Assembly: GCA_001303705.1 (NCBI GenBank)
Contig: LJUI01000036.1
Coordinates: 1-18,908 of the forward strand
Source of the DNA: a candidate division TA06 bacterium SM23_40
Lineage (GTDB): Bacteria; LJUI01; SM1-40
Direction: 5' to 3'
Length of the DNA stretch: 18,908 nt
In this document: positions 1-8,336 of the stretch, piece by piece
Numbering within the stretch: the first letter of the stretch is position 1
Layout: every line of letters begins with the position of its first letter
Translations under genes and position numbers: made by a program
Notes under the pieces: model-generated
Seen by the model: the letters and a program-made list of their open reading frames with translations, nothing else
Databases searched by the model: none
Told to the model about the DNA's origin: nothing

Positions 1-1
1 G

Positions 2-454
2 ACTCTAGTGGGACAGAATATGGGCGCCCGCAAGCTCGATCGGGCGGAGCGAAGCGCCTGGATCGCGGCAGGATCGTACGTCGCCGCGATGGTAGTCGTG
101 GGAGCCATCTTCTGGATCTTCGCGGATCGGCTCGTCGCTCTGGTCAACAACGACCCGGGGATCGTAGGCATCGGCAGTCAGTACATCCGGATCAACTCGG
201 TCTGCTACCCGGTGCTAGCGCTGGGGGTCGTCCTGTCGCGAGCCTTCGGCGGCGCAGGCGATACCCTCTCCCCCATGATGATCACTGCCCTAGTTCTCCT
301 CGGCCTGCAGATCCCGCTCGCGCTGGTACTCCCCGCTTTCGGCGGCCTGGGGACGACAGGGGTGTGGCTCGCTGTTGCCGCATCAGTCGTTGCCCACGGG
401 GCCATCACTGCCGTCTGGTTCAAGATCGGACGCTGGAAGCATATGGAGGTGTAG
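2..454 (+). CDS. MATE-family efflux transporter, C-terminal part (5' end outside window)
   Basis: This is the C-terminal ~150 residues of a polytopic membrane exporter, open at the left edge, so the true start is not visible. The frame enters as T-L-V-G-Q-N. The motif VGQNMGARKLDRAERSAW matches the conserved loop of MATE (multi antimicrobial extrusion) proteins that opens the later helices of the second half. About four hydrophobic segments follow, with the typical FGGAGDT loop and an ending GRWKHMEV. MATE proteins exchange cations (Na+ or H+) for organic cations, drugs or metabolites across the inner membrane. Nothing here identifies the substrate. The gene is followed by a separate promoter for tldD, so it is probably the last gene of its own transcript. 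Confidence 0.85.
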   Translation, partial: TLVGQNMGARKLDRAERSAWIAAGSYVAAMVVVGAIFWIFADRLVALVNNDPGIVGIGSQYIRINSVCYPVLALGVVLSRAFGGAGDTLSPMMITALVLLGLQIPLALVLPAFGGLGTTGVWLAVAASVVAHGAITAVWFKIGRWKHMEV

Positions 455-472
455 AGAGCGAGCAGTGGGTAC

Positions 473-501
473 TTGATTCTGCTTGGGGGATGGAGTATAA
501 C
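473..501 (+). promoter_or_regulatory. sigma70-like promoter for the tldD-tldE genes
   Basis: TTGATT (473-478) and TATAAC (496-501) are separated by 17 bases, matching 4/6 and 5/6 of the consensus. Transcription would start near 508, giving a leader of about 110 bases before tldD. A perfect 7 bp inverted repeat, GGGGGAT (485-491) and ATCCCCC (509-515), brackets the -10 element and could be an operator. Prediction from sequence only. Confidence 0.5.
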
Positions 502-619
502 GTCTCTGATCCCCCGAGCGCCGTTTCAACAGGGGCGCGGCGTGGACGCAGCCCGCATCGAGGAAGCGTAGGTGTTGCATAGTAGTGAAGGGGATTCTCA
601 ACATAGAGTCGAGGTGATC

Positions 620-1993
620 ATGTACATGCGCGAAAGGATCGAGGCCGCGCTGAGGCAGAGCAAGGCCGACTACACTGAAATCAGGATAGAGGAGCGGGAG
701 GCTACAACCGTTGCCTACCGCGGCAAGGATCTGGAGACCGCGAACGCGATCATTGACGTGGGAGGTATTGTGAGATGTCTGTGCAGGGGTCGTGGATGGG
801 GTATTGCCACATTCAATGATCTCACGGATCTTGCAGCCAGAGTTGAGCAGGCCTACCAGTGTGCGCGGCTCGTCGAAAGCGAGGAGCCCGTTGAGCTGGC
901 ACCGATCCCGGTCTCCGAGGATAGCATCAGGGCCAGTCTGGAACGTGACTTTCGTGGCGTAGCGCTCTCCGATAAGAAGGCGCTCATCGAGAAGTACAAC
1001 ACCATTCTGCTTGGGTACTGCAAGAAGATCGTGCACACGCACTGTCACTATAACGATAGCTTCACTCGCATCGTCTTCGGGAATTCGGAGGGGACGTTCA
1101 TCGAGGAAGAACGTCCCATGATCACCCTATACATCGCCGCCAGCGCGCGTGATGATGACAATGTCCAGTCTGCGGGTGAGAGCCTTTCGACCCAGGCGGG
1201 ATTCAGCTATGCGGAAGGCCGTGAAGACCTGACGTTCGCTGTCGCCCAGCGTGCAGTCGATCTTCTGAGTGCGGAGACCATAGTGGCCGGTGTGTACCCC
1301 GTCGTGATAAACCAGGCGCTGGCGGGGACCTTCATCCACGAGGCGTTCGGGCATCTCTCGGAGTCTGATTTTGTCTACGAGAATCCCCGGGCAAAAGAGA
1401 TGATGGTCTTGGGGAGACGATTCGGCCTCGACATTCTCACGGTTTTCGATGACGGATCTGTCCCCGGACTCCGCGGTTCGCATCGATATGATGATGAGGG
1501 CACACCGACCGGGCGGACCGATCTCATCAAGAATGGCATCCTGGTGGGCCGCCTCCATTCCCGCGAGACGGCAGGCAAGATGGGTGAGCGGGTCACCGGC
1601 AACGCGCGGGCAACAGACTATCGCTATCCGCCTATTGTGCGTATGACGAATACCGCTATCGAAGGCGGGGAGACCTCGTTCGAAGAAATGGTGAGCGATA
1701 TAAAGCTCGGGGTCTATGTCTGCAATTCATTTGGTGGACAGACGGCACTCGAGAACTTCTCGTTCAGTTCGGCGTACGCCTACATGATCCGCGACGGAGA
1801 GGTCGCCGAAATGGTCAAGGATGTCATCCTGGCGGGTAACTTATTCACCACGTTGAACAACATCGACGCCATCGGTAACGACTTCACGTGGTCTGAGCGA
1901 GGCGGTAAGTGTGGCAAGGGGCAGGGAGGTCTGGCCGTCGCAATGGGCTCACCTCACATCCGCATCCAGAACGTCGTCATCGGCGGGAGATAG
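620..1993 (+). CDS. tldD: TldD-type metalloprotease subunit (PmbA/TldA family, zinc-binding)
   Basis: Catalytic subunit of the TldD/TldE protease, a cytoplasmic heterodimer that in E. coli processes unfolded peptides such as pre-microcin B17 and degrades CcdA. The zinc motif HEAFGH is at residues 240-245, and the conserved late cysteine of the family is in GGKCGKGQ (Cys431). Both signatures are intact, so an active enzyme is expected. The length of 457 residues is close to E. coli TldD (481). The open frame extends upstream to 572, but the ATG at 620, or the one at 626, is a better start: a GAGGTG ribosome binding site lies at 611-616, 9 bases before the second ATG. tldE follows after 50 bases, as in many bacteria and archaea, and the two are very probably co-transcribed. 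The native substrate is unknown. No modified-peptide biosynthesis genes are seen nearby. Confidence 0.93.
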   Translation: MYMRERIEAALRQSKADYTEIRIEEREATTVAYRGKDLETANAIIDVGGIVRCLCRGRGWGIATFNDLTDLAARVEQAYQCARLVESEEPVELAPIPVSEDSIRASLERDFRGVALSDKKALIEKYNTILLGYCKKIVHTHCHYNDSFTRIVFGNSEGTFIEEERPMITLYIAASARDDDNVQSAGESLSTQAGFSYAEGREDLTFAVAQRAVDLLSAETIVAGVYPVVINQALAGTFIHEAFGHLSESDFVYENPRAKEMMVLGRRFGLDILTVFDDGSVPGLRGSHRYDDEGTPTGRTDLIKNGILVGRLHSRETAGKMGERVTGNARATDYRYPPIVRMTNTAIEGGETSFEEMVSDIKLGVYVCNSFGGQTALENFSFSSAYAYMIRDGEVAEMVKDVILAGNLFTTLNNIDAIGNDFTWSERGGKCGKGQGGLAVAMGSPHIRIQNVVIGGR

Positions 1994-2043
1994 GATATCA
2001 TCGTGTCTGTCTATCGAAATGATCAGAAGGGAGTGAGCCGAGC

Positions 2044-3345
2044 GTGGATATTCTGAGTCGATTGAGGGCTCAGGCGGATCAGGCCGAAGTTGCTCATGTC
2101 CGGGACGAAGCCACCCAGATCGGATTCGAGGCGAACAGGCTCAAGTCGAGCAAGGTCGTACAGACCCGGGGCGTTGCCGTCCGCATTGTCAAGGATGGGC
2201 GTCTCGGTTTTGCCGCATCGAGCGATGAGTCGGCTGTCGAAAAGCTCGTCGCGAACGCAGCTGAGTCTGCGGCATACGGCGCTGAGATTCCGATCGAGTT
2301 TCCTGCGCCTGCGCCGGGGCCGCAGGTGAAGACATTCGACCGCACAGCTGCGGAGCTCCCGGTCGAGCGGCTGGTTGAGATCGGCGAGAAGATGATCGAC
2401 CTCATCACAGCGAAGGATCCGGATGCGCGGGTGGATGTCAAGCTGGAGCGCGGCATCGAAGAACTCTCCATCCGGAACCAGGCGGGGGCCGACGTCTCGG
2501 TCCGACGGTCACCACTGTCGGTCCTCCTCCACGTCTCCCGGGTGCGAGGAGATGACGTGCTGAGTATCTGGGATGCCGAGGGTTCGACCGCATGGGACGG
2601 CAGGGTCATGGCGTTGGCGCGCAGGCTGGAGAGGAAGGTAGAGCTGGCGCAGGAGAGCGCGACGCTCGAGTCAGGACGTATGCCCGTGCTCTTTTCGCCG
2701 ACCGGTGCTCTGGTGTTGTGGGTGCCCTTGGTCCAGGGACTCAACGGCGAGAGCGTCTACGCGAACATCTCACCGATTGCCGACAGAACTGGCGAAAAAT
2801 TGTTCGATGAGAAGCTTACCATTGTCGATGATCCGACCATCGATGGAGCCTTCAGCAGCGCCACCCACGACGACGAGGGTGTGCCTCACCGGCGTCATGT
2901 TCTGATCGAGCGGGGGGTGTTGAGGGGTTTCGTGCACGACCTCAGGACTGCCGCGCGATTGGGGGTCGAATCGACGGGGAATGGTGCTCGCACCCTCTTC
3001 ACTCCCCCAAGGCCCTCGACAACGAACATAGTGTTCGAGCCGGGCGAGACGCCGCTCGCAGAGATGATCGCCGGTATCGATCGGGGGCTGCTAGTCGAGG
3101 ACGCGTTGGGTCTGGGGCAGGGCAATGTGGTCTCAGGAGCATTCTCCAACACATTGAGCCTGGGATTCAAGATCGAGAAGGGCGAGATCGTGGGACGGGT
3201 GAAGGATGTGACGGTCGCCGGCAACGTCTACGATCTTCTGAGAGACATATCGGCAGTGAGCCGAGAAGTGGGATGGGTCCATCGCAGTCACCGCCTGCCC
3301 TATATTCTCCTGCCGGAAGTGAGCGTGGCGACCAAGCAGCGCTAG
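2044..3345 (+). CDS. tldE: TldE/PmbA-type metalloprotease partner subunit
   Basis: Partner subunit of the TldD/TldE heterodimer. It shares the PmbA/TldA fold with the upstream protein (for example HDDEGVPHRRHVLIERGVL, matching the corresponding block in TldD) but has no HExxxH zinc motif. This is the normal state for TldE, which shapes the catalytic cavity without carrying the metal. The length is 433 residues, usual for PmbA-type subunits (about 430-450). The GTG start at 2044 has an AAGGGAG site about ten bases upstream. The tldD stop lies 50 bases upstream with no terminator between, supporting one operon. Downstream, a small GTCCGG/CCGGAC hairpin (3411-3432) might end transcription weakly. 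Confidence 0.88.
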   Translation: MDILSRLRAQADQAEVAHVRDEATQIGFEANRLKSSKVVQTRGVAVRIVKDGRLGFAASSDESAVEKLVANAAESAAYGAEIPIEFPAPAPGPQVKTFDRTAAELPVERLVEIGEKMIDLITAKDPDARVDVKLERGIEELSIRNQAGADVSVRRSPLSVLLHVSRVRGDDVLSIWDAEGSTAWDGRVMALARRLERKVELAQESATLESGRMPVLFSPTGALVLWVPLVQGLNGESVYANISPIADRTGEKLFDEKLTIVDDPTIDGAFSSATHDDEGVPHRRHVLIERGVLRGFVHDLRTAARLGVESTGNGARTLFTPPRPSTTNIVFEPGETPLAEMIAGIDRGLLVEDALGLGQGNVVSGAFSNTLSLGFKIEKGEIVGRVKDVTVAGNVYDLLRDISAVSREVGWVHRSHRLPYILLPEVSVATKQR

Positions 3346-3423
3346 AACGATTCCCCACTGATTACTCGTATGCGGCGGAGCACGGCGCGATGAGCTATTC
3401 TCGCTGGATAGTCCGGAGGAAGG

Positions 3424-3452
3424 TTGCCGGACATTCCCTTGTGGTTTATGAA
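3424..3452 (+). promoter_or_regulatory. possible promoter for the ferritin-like gene
   Basis: TTGCCG (3424-3429) and TATGAA (3447-3452) are separated by 17 bases, each matching 4 of 6 consensus positions. The right arm of a 6 bp inverted repeat, GTCCGG (3411-3416) and CCGGAC (3427-3432), overlaps the -35 element and could be an operator or a weak terminator for tldE. Modest match, low certainty. Confidence 0.35.
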
Positions 3453-3511
3453 CGGGATGCATGACCAGCGGCGTAGCACTAGCAAGATCTCAAACAGAAG
3501 GGAGGCGGATC

Positions 3512-3820
3512 ATGCCAGAGTTCGGGACACCCTTTTCCGGAGCCGCACATGATAGAAAACTGACCGATGACGAGTTGATCCGTGCGATACGGTTCATGGT
3601 CGCGGCAGAGTACGAAGCGGTTCAGCTGTACATGCAGCTCGCTGAGTCGACCGACAGCAAGCTGGCCCGCGAGGTACTCAAGGACATCGCTGATGAGGAG
3701 CGGGTCCATGCGGGGGAGTTCCTCAGGCTCCTCAAGGAACTGGCCCCGGACGAAGAGAAATTCTACGCCGAGGGGGCGGAAGAAGTCGAGGAGATGATCA
3801 CGAAGCGCAAAAGGAAGTAG
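3512..3820 (+). CDS. short ferritin-like (rubrerythrin-superfamily) diiron protein
   Basis: A 102-residue protein with two long helices carrying ferritin-type ligands: Glu33 in MVAAEYEAVQLY, and Glu63 with His66 in DEERVHAGEF. A chain this short has half of the usual four-helix bundle and must dimerise to complete a diiron site. This is how encapsulated ferritin-like proteins are built. It resembles the ferritin-like cargo domain fused to the Pyrococcus encapsulin (pattern AEL.A..LY ... EEKAHVGEF). The expected role is ferrous iron oxidation and storage, or peroxide protection. The ATG at 3512 is chosen because GGGAGG lies six bases before it; the frame extends to 3461 without a site. No encapsulin gene is adjacent. 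The next gene is a carrier, so whether it is compartment cargo cannot be decided here. Confidence 0.8.
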   Translation: MPEFGTPFSGAAHDRKLTDDELIRAIRFMVAAEYEAVQLYMQLAESTDSKLAREVLKDIADEERVHAGEFLRLLKELAPDEEKFYAEGAEEVEEMITKRKRK

Positions 3821-3908
3821 ACATAAACGCGGGGCGATGTGTACAGTCCGCTGAGGTCCACTGGACCCGGTGGGAACTGGATGTGGTCTTTTAGACAGCC
3901 AATTGACA

Positions 3909-5687
3909 ATGCCGAATCTCGAGTCGACCGTCGTGCTCGCAGTGGTTGTCGCCGCCATGGGCCTGTTCATCAGCGGGAAACTGCGGGTTGACCTCATAGC
4001 TCTCTGTGTATTGACTGCCCTGGTCGTGCTGCGTCTCATCGAGCCGGGCCAGGCCCTGTACGGGTTTGCAAGCCCGGCCACGGCGACTGTCGCGGCCATG
4101 TTCGTTCTGAGCGCCGGGTTGGTGCGGACTGGTCTTGTCCAATGGCTGGCACGCCGGCTGGACAGGCTCGCCGGGAAATCTGAGACACGCCTGGTTCTTG
4201 TGTTGTGCGCAGCCATTGCCGTTCTCTCCGCGTTCATTGTGAACACCGCCACCGTCGCAATCTTCATCCCGGTCGCCGCGGTATTGGCGAGAGCGCGCAG
4301 AATCGCTCCGTCCCGGGTATTAATGCCCCTCTCCTTCGCCAGTCAGTTCGGCGGTGTATGCACCCTGATCGGCACGTCGACAAACATATTGGTCAACTCG
4401 ATTGCGGTCGATGCCGGTCTGGCTGGCTTCGGGCTGTTCGAGTTCGCCCGCCTGGGAATACTGATGTCGGTCTTCGGCATCGTCTATCTCGTCATCGCGA
4501 CTCGCTGGCTGCTGCCCAGGCGGGAAGGAGAAATAGAGCAGGTTGACAAGTACCGTCTTGCTGACTATTTGGCGGAACTGCTTGTTGAGAAGACCTCATC
4601 GCTTATCGGGAAGACGTGGGTCGAGAGCGAGGCGGGTACCGATAGAGAACTGACTCTGATCAAGCTGATACGCGGTGGCGACGCGACGTGGCGGCCCTTG
4701 AGGACGAAACTGGAAGCAGAAGACATCCTGGTGCTCCACGGGGATGTGGAGAAGCTCATGGCGCTTGCTGACCAGTATGGTCTGACCATGAAGACAGATG
4801 TGACCATGCGCGATCAAGAGATCAGCTCTGACGAGCTGAAATTGATAGAGACTGTTATCCCGCCGCGCTCGAGTCTGGTCGGGCGCACACTACGGGATGC
4901 GGGTTTCTTTCGTCGGTATGGAGGGGTGGTTCTTGCCCTGCAGCGCCGGGGAAGAGTCCTGCGTGAGCGTCTCGGCGATATTCAGCTCGACGGCGGGGAC
5001 ACGCTCTTGGTGCAAGGCGGCAGGGAAGACGTATCCCGTCTCATGCGATCACCAGACCTGATAGTGACGAATGAGTTGACGGAGCTCTATCTACGGAAGG
5101 ATCGGGCCGTTTACGCACTCTTACTGTTGCTAGCAGTAGTCGTCCTGGCTGTGACCAACGCCGTGCCGATCTTTGTCGCCGCACTGATAGGCGCTGTGGG
5201 CATGGTATTGAGTGGCTGCCTGAGAATGGAGGAAGCCTACAGGGCGATAGATTGGAGGGTGATCTTCCTGCTGGGCGGCATCCTTCCGCTGGGGCTCGCA
5301 CTTGAGGAGACCGGGGCTGCCGCCTGGCTGGCGAATGCAACATTGGGTCCGTTTGTGCGATTCGGGCCAGTTGCGGTACTGGCGGTGATATACATCGTCA
5401 CGGCGATCCTGACGGAAACGATGTCGAACAATGCCGCTGCCATCCTGCTCGCGCCCATCGCACTTTCTGCAGCTACGTCGATAAACGTAGACCCTCGGCC
5501 GTTCTTGGTGGCGATAACATTCGCCGCCTCGACGAGCTTTGCCACACCCGTCGGCTATCAGACGAACACTATGATCTACGCCCCGGGAGGGTACCGTTTC
5601 AGCGACTACACTCGCGTTGGCGGACCACTCAATGTGGTCTTCTGGGGTCTGGCCGTGCTCCTCATACCCTTGCTGTGGCCGTTATGA
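3909..5687 (+). CDS. SLC13/DASS-type permease with two RCK_C (TrkA-C) domains
   Basis: Inner-membrane anion carrier of the SLC13/divalent-anion:sodium symporter group within the ion transporter superfamily. N-terminal helices (about residues 5-210) include IGTSTNILVNS, and the C-terminal helices (about 400-590) include ETMSNNAAAILLAPI; these are the two re-entrant substrate-binding motifs of the family. Between them lie two RCK_C domains (about 215-300 and 305-390), with the characteristic GDxLLVxG-type strand seen as EDILVLHGD and GDTLLVQGG, which usually bind regulatory ligands. The length of about 592 residues is normal for this RCK-containing architecture. Candidate substrates are sulfate, dicarboxylates or other oxyanions, and the sequence does not choose among them. 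The start is uncertain: ATG 3909 fits the position of the first helix but lacks a clear ribosome site. GTG at 3870 is an alternative, with GAGGT about 12 bases upstream. Confidence 0.88.
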   Translation: MPNLESTVVLAVVVAAMGLFISGKLRVDLIALCVLTALVVLRLIEPGQALYGFASPATATVAAMFVLSAGLVRTGLVQWLARRLDRLAGKSETRLVLVLCAAIAVLSAFIVNTATVAIFIPVAAVLARARRIAPSRVLMPLSFASQFGGVCTLIGTSTNILVNSIAVDAGLAGFGLFEFARLGILMSVFGIVYLVIATRWLLPRREGEIEQVDKYRLADYLAELLVEKTSSLIGKTWVESEAGTDRELTLIKLIRGGDATWRPLRTKLEAEDILVLHGDVEKLMALADQYGLTMKTDVTMRDQEISSDELKLIETVIPPRSSLVGRTLRDAGFFRRYGGVVLALQRRGRVLRERLGDIQLDGGDTLLVQGGREDVSRLMRSPDLIVTNELTELYLRKDRAVYALLLLLAVVVLAVTNAVPIFVAALIGAVGMVLSGCLRMEEAYRAIDWRVIFLLGGILPLGLALEETGAAAWLANATLGPFVRFGPVAVLAVIYIVTAILTETMSNNAAAILLAPIALSAATSINVDPRPFLVAITFAASTSFATPVGYQTNTMIYAPGGYRFSDYTRVGGPLNVVFWGLAVLLIPLLWPL

Positions 5688-5842
5688 GCGACCACTGGGG
5701 GGGATGGTTCATCGGGGTGGGCCCTAGAGCTCGGGCCAGCACCTGTCCTGGCGAGCCTCGCCTCGCACACACAATCAGAGCTCTGTCTGGAGTCGGGTGG
5801 CGACGCCGGGGAAGTACGGTGAGTTTGCGCTCCGGATGGGCA

Positions 5843-6589
5843 CTACTCGATTCTTCCTCGCACTTTGTCCCACGAGCCGGTGGTGAGGAAGCTCTCCGGC
5901 ATGTTGTCGATCATGCGGACGAGCTTCGGCCAGGGAACCGCGAACGACAGCACTTCATCTGGCACACACGGACGCGCGGAGACATCGAACATGCCGAGCA
6001 CTGCCCGGGGGCGAGCGGAGGCGCGCTCCCGGTACGGATAGTCGACTATCGAGGCGCATCCCGAACAGAAGGGAGCGATTACTCCATTGGGATCGGCCTC
6101 GTCGAAGTTGGCCAGTGTGAACAGGCCCGAGAGGACGTCCGGGGGTGAAAAGAAGATCACGACGGCCGGTTCATCCTTGCTACCCAGGTTGTCCCACCTC
6201 TTGAAGACGATGTACTCGGCAGGGGCGCGAAGCGGGGGATGGTGTTTGAGAAGCTCTCGCACCAGTTCCGGCGACTTCTTATAGCGTTCACCTTCGAGTT
6301 CGCCGGGAATGCCGCATGAGAGGAAGTACTCGAAGTTCGGCATCAGATCCTGTTCGAATCCCAGATACCGCCTCCCGCCGGGGCAGCCGATTCCGTCGAC
6401 GTTGAAGCAGAGTGATGCGCCGCTGCGCACTCTGGTAAGATCGCAGATGACACACCGGTGCTCACGAGGGGGCGGCACGAGCTCTCTCTGCGTCTCCTCA
6501 TCAGTGTAGTAGAATGCGATTGGAAGCTCGGCCCTGAAGAAGTACTTCTTCCAGAGTTCCACGAACCGCTGTTTGAGTTTCTCGTCCAC
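5843..6589 (-). CDS. DUF169 family protein (COG2043), function unknown
   Basis: A soluble protein of about 248 residues of the DUF169 family, which is widespread in anaerobic bacteria and archaea and has no established function. Visible features are a cysteine-rich region with CVICDL (Cys46, Cys49), Cys61 and the family-like block GIGCPGGRRYLGF (Cys69), then a second CxxC in PFCSGCASIV (Cys175, Cys178). These cysteines could bind a metal or iron-sulfur cluster; that is inference. The GTG start at 6589 is preferred over an upstream TTG at 6643 because GGGGGAGGT sits eight bases before it. It lies downstream of the decarboxylase on the same strand, with a short possible ORF between, so co-transcription is plausible. 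It converges on the carrier gene, and no clear terminator was found in the 155-base gap. Confidence 0.8.
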   Translation of the reverse strand: MDEKLKQRFVELWKKYFFRAELPIAFYYTDEETQRELVPPPREHRCVICDLTRVRSGASLCFNVDGIGCPGGRRYLGFEQDLMPNFEYFLSCGIPGELEGERYKKSPELVRELLKHHPPLRAPAEYIVFKRWDNLGSKDEPAVVIFFSPPDVLSGLFTLANFDEADPNGVIAPFCSGCASIVDYPYRERASARPRAVLGMFDVSARPCVPDEVLSFAVPWPKLVRMIDNMPESFLTTGSWDKVRGRIE

Positions 6590-6646
6590 CGTCAATACCT
6601 CCCCCGGTCGCCCACCTCGGAGACCATCTCTGTAGTCGGGCAACGG

Positions 6647-6763
6647 CTACATCTCCATTGAGTCCTTGCACCCGAGTTCCTTGATGGACTTGAGTTCGCT
6701 GAGATAGATGGGTCGCGCTCCCCATGTGACTGTCTCCCTCCCCTCAGCGCCTGCCCCTAACAT
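6647..6763 (-). CDS. possible 38-residue ORF overlapping the decarboxylase stop
   Basis: A short open frame between the decarboxylase and DUF169 genes. Its ATG overlaps the decarboxylase stop in the arrangement ATGTTAG, with AAAGGT about eight bases upstream, as in translationally coupled genes. The predicted peptide starts MLGAGAEGRE, contains a plausible amphipathic stretch PIYLSELKSIKELG and ends GCKDSMEM. Composition looks protein-like in this frame only. I do not recognise a family. It could be a real small protein, the remnant of a longer gene, or chance. Confidence 0.3.
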   Translation of the reverse strand: MLGAGAEGRETVTWGARPIYLSELKSIKELGCKDSMEM

Positions 6764-8232
6764 CCATCGTGACCTTTGTCGCCGGATTCAATGCGAGCAC
6801 GCACAACGCGCGCGTTGCGTATACACTCCCATCCTTCGATCACGTGCTCACGGCGGGTCTGTGTCTGGCCGACGCAGAAGCGGAGTGTGAAGCGCCCTCC
6901 GAGCCGCGTGTGCGTGATGTAGATGCGTCCTGAGGCGTTCACTTCGTCGAGCAGTGCTTTGTTGAGTTGATCCAGCTTCTCGTCCGAGAGCTCGTCCTCG
7001 GCCTCAGCTCTGGGGTGGAACCGAAAGCAGATGGTGTTGAGCGGCACGGGAGCGAGGAGCTCGAAGTGCTCGCTCGCCTCCACCCAGGTGCGGAACTCCT
7101 CGGCGAGGGCGATGTGCTCACGGAGACGCTGTTGCAATCCCTGCACACCATAGGAACGGAGCACGAACCAGAGCTTGAGCGCCCGGAAGCGGCGGCCGAG
7201 CTGGATGCCCCAGTCCCGGTAGTTTGTCACGTGCCGGTCGAGATCCGTCTTGAGATACTCGGGGAGGACGGAAAGCGCCCGGATGAGCGTCTCTGGATCG
7301 CGGGTGAAGTAGGCTGAGCAATCGAAGTTCGTGAACAGCCACTTGTGGGGATTGAAGACGAACGAGTCGACGCCTTCAATGCCTTGCAGGATCCAACGCT
7401 TCTCCGGTAAGATCGCGGCGCTTCCGGCCAGCGCGGCGTCCACATGGAGCCAGAGGCCGTATCGCTCCGCTACTGAGGCGATGGGTGTCAATGGATCGAT
7501 AGCTGTAGATGATGTCGTCCCCACTGTCGCCACGATGCAGCAGGGGCGGAGCCCGGTTCTCTGATCGGCTACGATACGCTGTTCGAGATCGCGCGGATCC
7601 ATCGCGTATGCCTCGTCAACTTCGACGCGGACCACGTTCTCAGCCCCGAAACCCGCGATCTTCGCATCCTTCTCGACGGAGGAGTGGCCCTCCTGAGACG
7701 TGTACACACGCAGCGTCCCGCCCTCTGTGCCGGCAGCGAAGCCGTGGGCGTTCACTCTGAAACCCGTGACCCGCTCACGGGCACAGACCAGGGCGCAGAG
7801 CGTGCCCGTAGATGCTGTGTCCTGGATCACGCCGCGGAACCTCTCGGGCAATCCCAGCATTTGCCGCAACCAGTCCATGACCAGTTCCTCGAGCTCCGTG
7901 GCAGCAGGACAGGTCTGCCAGACCATGGCGTTAATGCCCAGCGCAGCCGAGAGCAGTTCTCCCAGGATCGAGGGCCCGCTGTTGTTTGCAGGGAAATAAG
8001 CGAAGAAGCGGGGGTGGTTCCAGTGGGTGACTCCCGGGACTATTATGTCGCGGAAGTCGGCAAGTATCTTGTCCATTGGCTCGCCCGTCACCGGAGGCTC
8101 CCGCGGGAGCTGCTTTTGCACCTCTCCCGGGACCACAGGGGAGAGGACAGGGTAGCGCTCCACATCTTCCAGATAGTCGGCCACCCAGTCGACGACCTGA
8201 TGCCCGTAACGCCTGAAGGTTTCTCTCTCCAT
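6757..8232 (-). CDS. PLP-dependent aromatic L-amino-acid decarboxylase (group II)
   Basis: A pyridoxal-phosphate enzyme of about 491 residues that removes CO2 from an amino acid, most probably an aromatic one (Trp, Tyr, Phe or DOPA), giving the arylamine. All key residues of the fold are present: the stacking histidine in EGHSSVEKD (His183), ATVGTT, the cofactor-binding aspartate in HVDAALAGSA (Asp265), and the Schiff-base lysine in NPHKW (Lys297). The catalytic-loop tyrosine of true decarboxylases is retained in PEYLK (Tyr326); aldehyde synthases carry Phe there. Most animal and plant relatives have HVDAAYAGSA, so a Tyr is Leu here. WQTCPAATELE and GRRFRALKLWFVLRSYG are family hallmarks. ATG 8232 has GGAG eight bases upstream. 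The substrate is not determined. The DUF169 gene follows on the same strand. Confidence 0.92.
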   Translation of the reverse strand: MERETFRRYGHQVVDWVADYLEDVERYPVLSPVVPGEVQKQLPREPPVTGEPMDKILADFRDIIVPGVTHWNHPRFFAYFPANNSGPSILGELLSAALGINAMVWQTCPAATELEELVMDWLRQMLGLPERFRGVIQDTASTGTLCALVCARERVTGFRVNAHGFAAGTEGGTLRVYTSQEGHSSVEKDAKIAGFGAENVVRVEVDEAYAMDPRDLEQRIVADQRTGLRPCCIVATVGTTSSTAIDPLTPIASVAERYGLWLHVDAALAGSAAILPEKRWILQGIEGVDSFVFNPHKWLFTNFDCSAYFTRDPETLIRALSVLPEYLKTDLDRHVTNYRDWGIQLGRRFRALKLWFVLRSYGVQGLQQRLREHIALAEEFRTWVEASEHFELLAPVPLNTICFRFHPRAEAEDELSDEKLDQLNKALLDEVNASGRIYITHTRLGGRFTLRFCVGQTQTRREHVIEGWECIRNARVVRARIESGDKGHDGC

Positions 8233-8336
8233 CGCCTGCTCTCCTCGGCACACGCCGGCCGCCGGGCGGCAGCTCTCCGCATGTCAGGACGCGCTGAATC
8301 CCAATCGGCTCCCGGCGTAGTGCGCCCCTGTCGATC

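Noticed and set aside
3903-3908. TTGACA just before the carrier start as a -35 element
   Set aside because: No -10-like hexamer lies 16-18 bases downstream, and the match is probably chance.
5700-5740. Bidirectional terminator between the convergent carrier and DUF169 genes
   Set aside because: The only inverted repeat is a 5 bp GGCCC/GGGCC stem with no T-run on either side, which is too weak to call.
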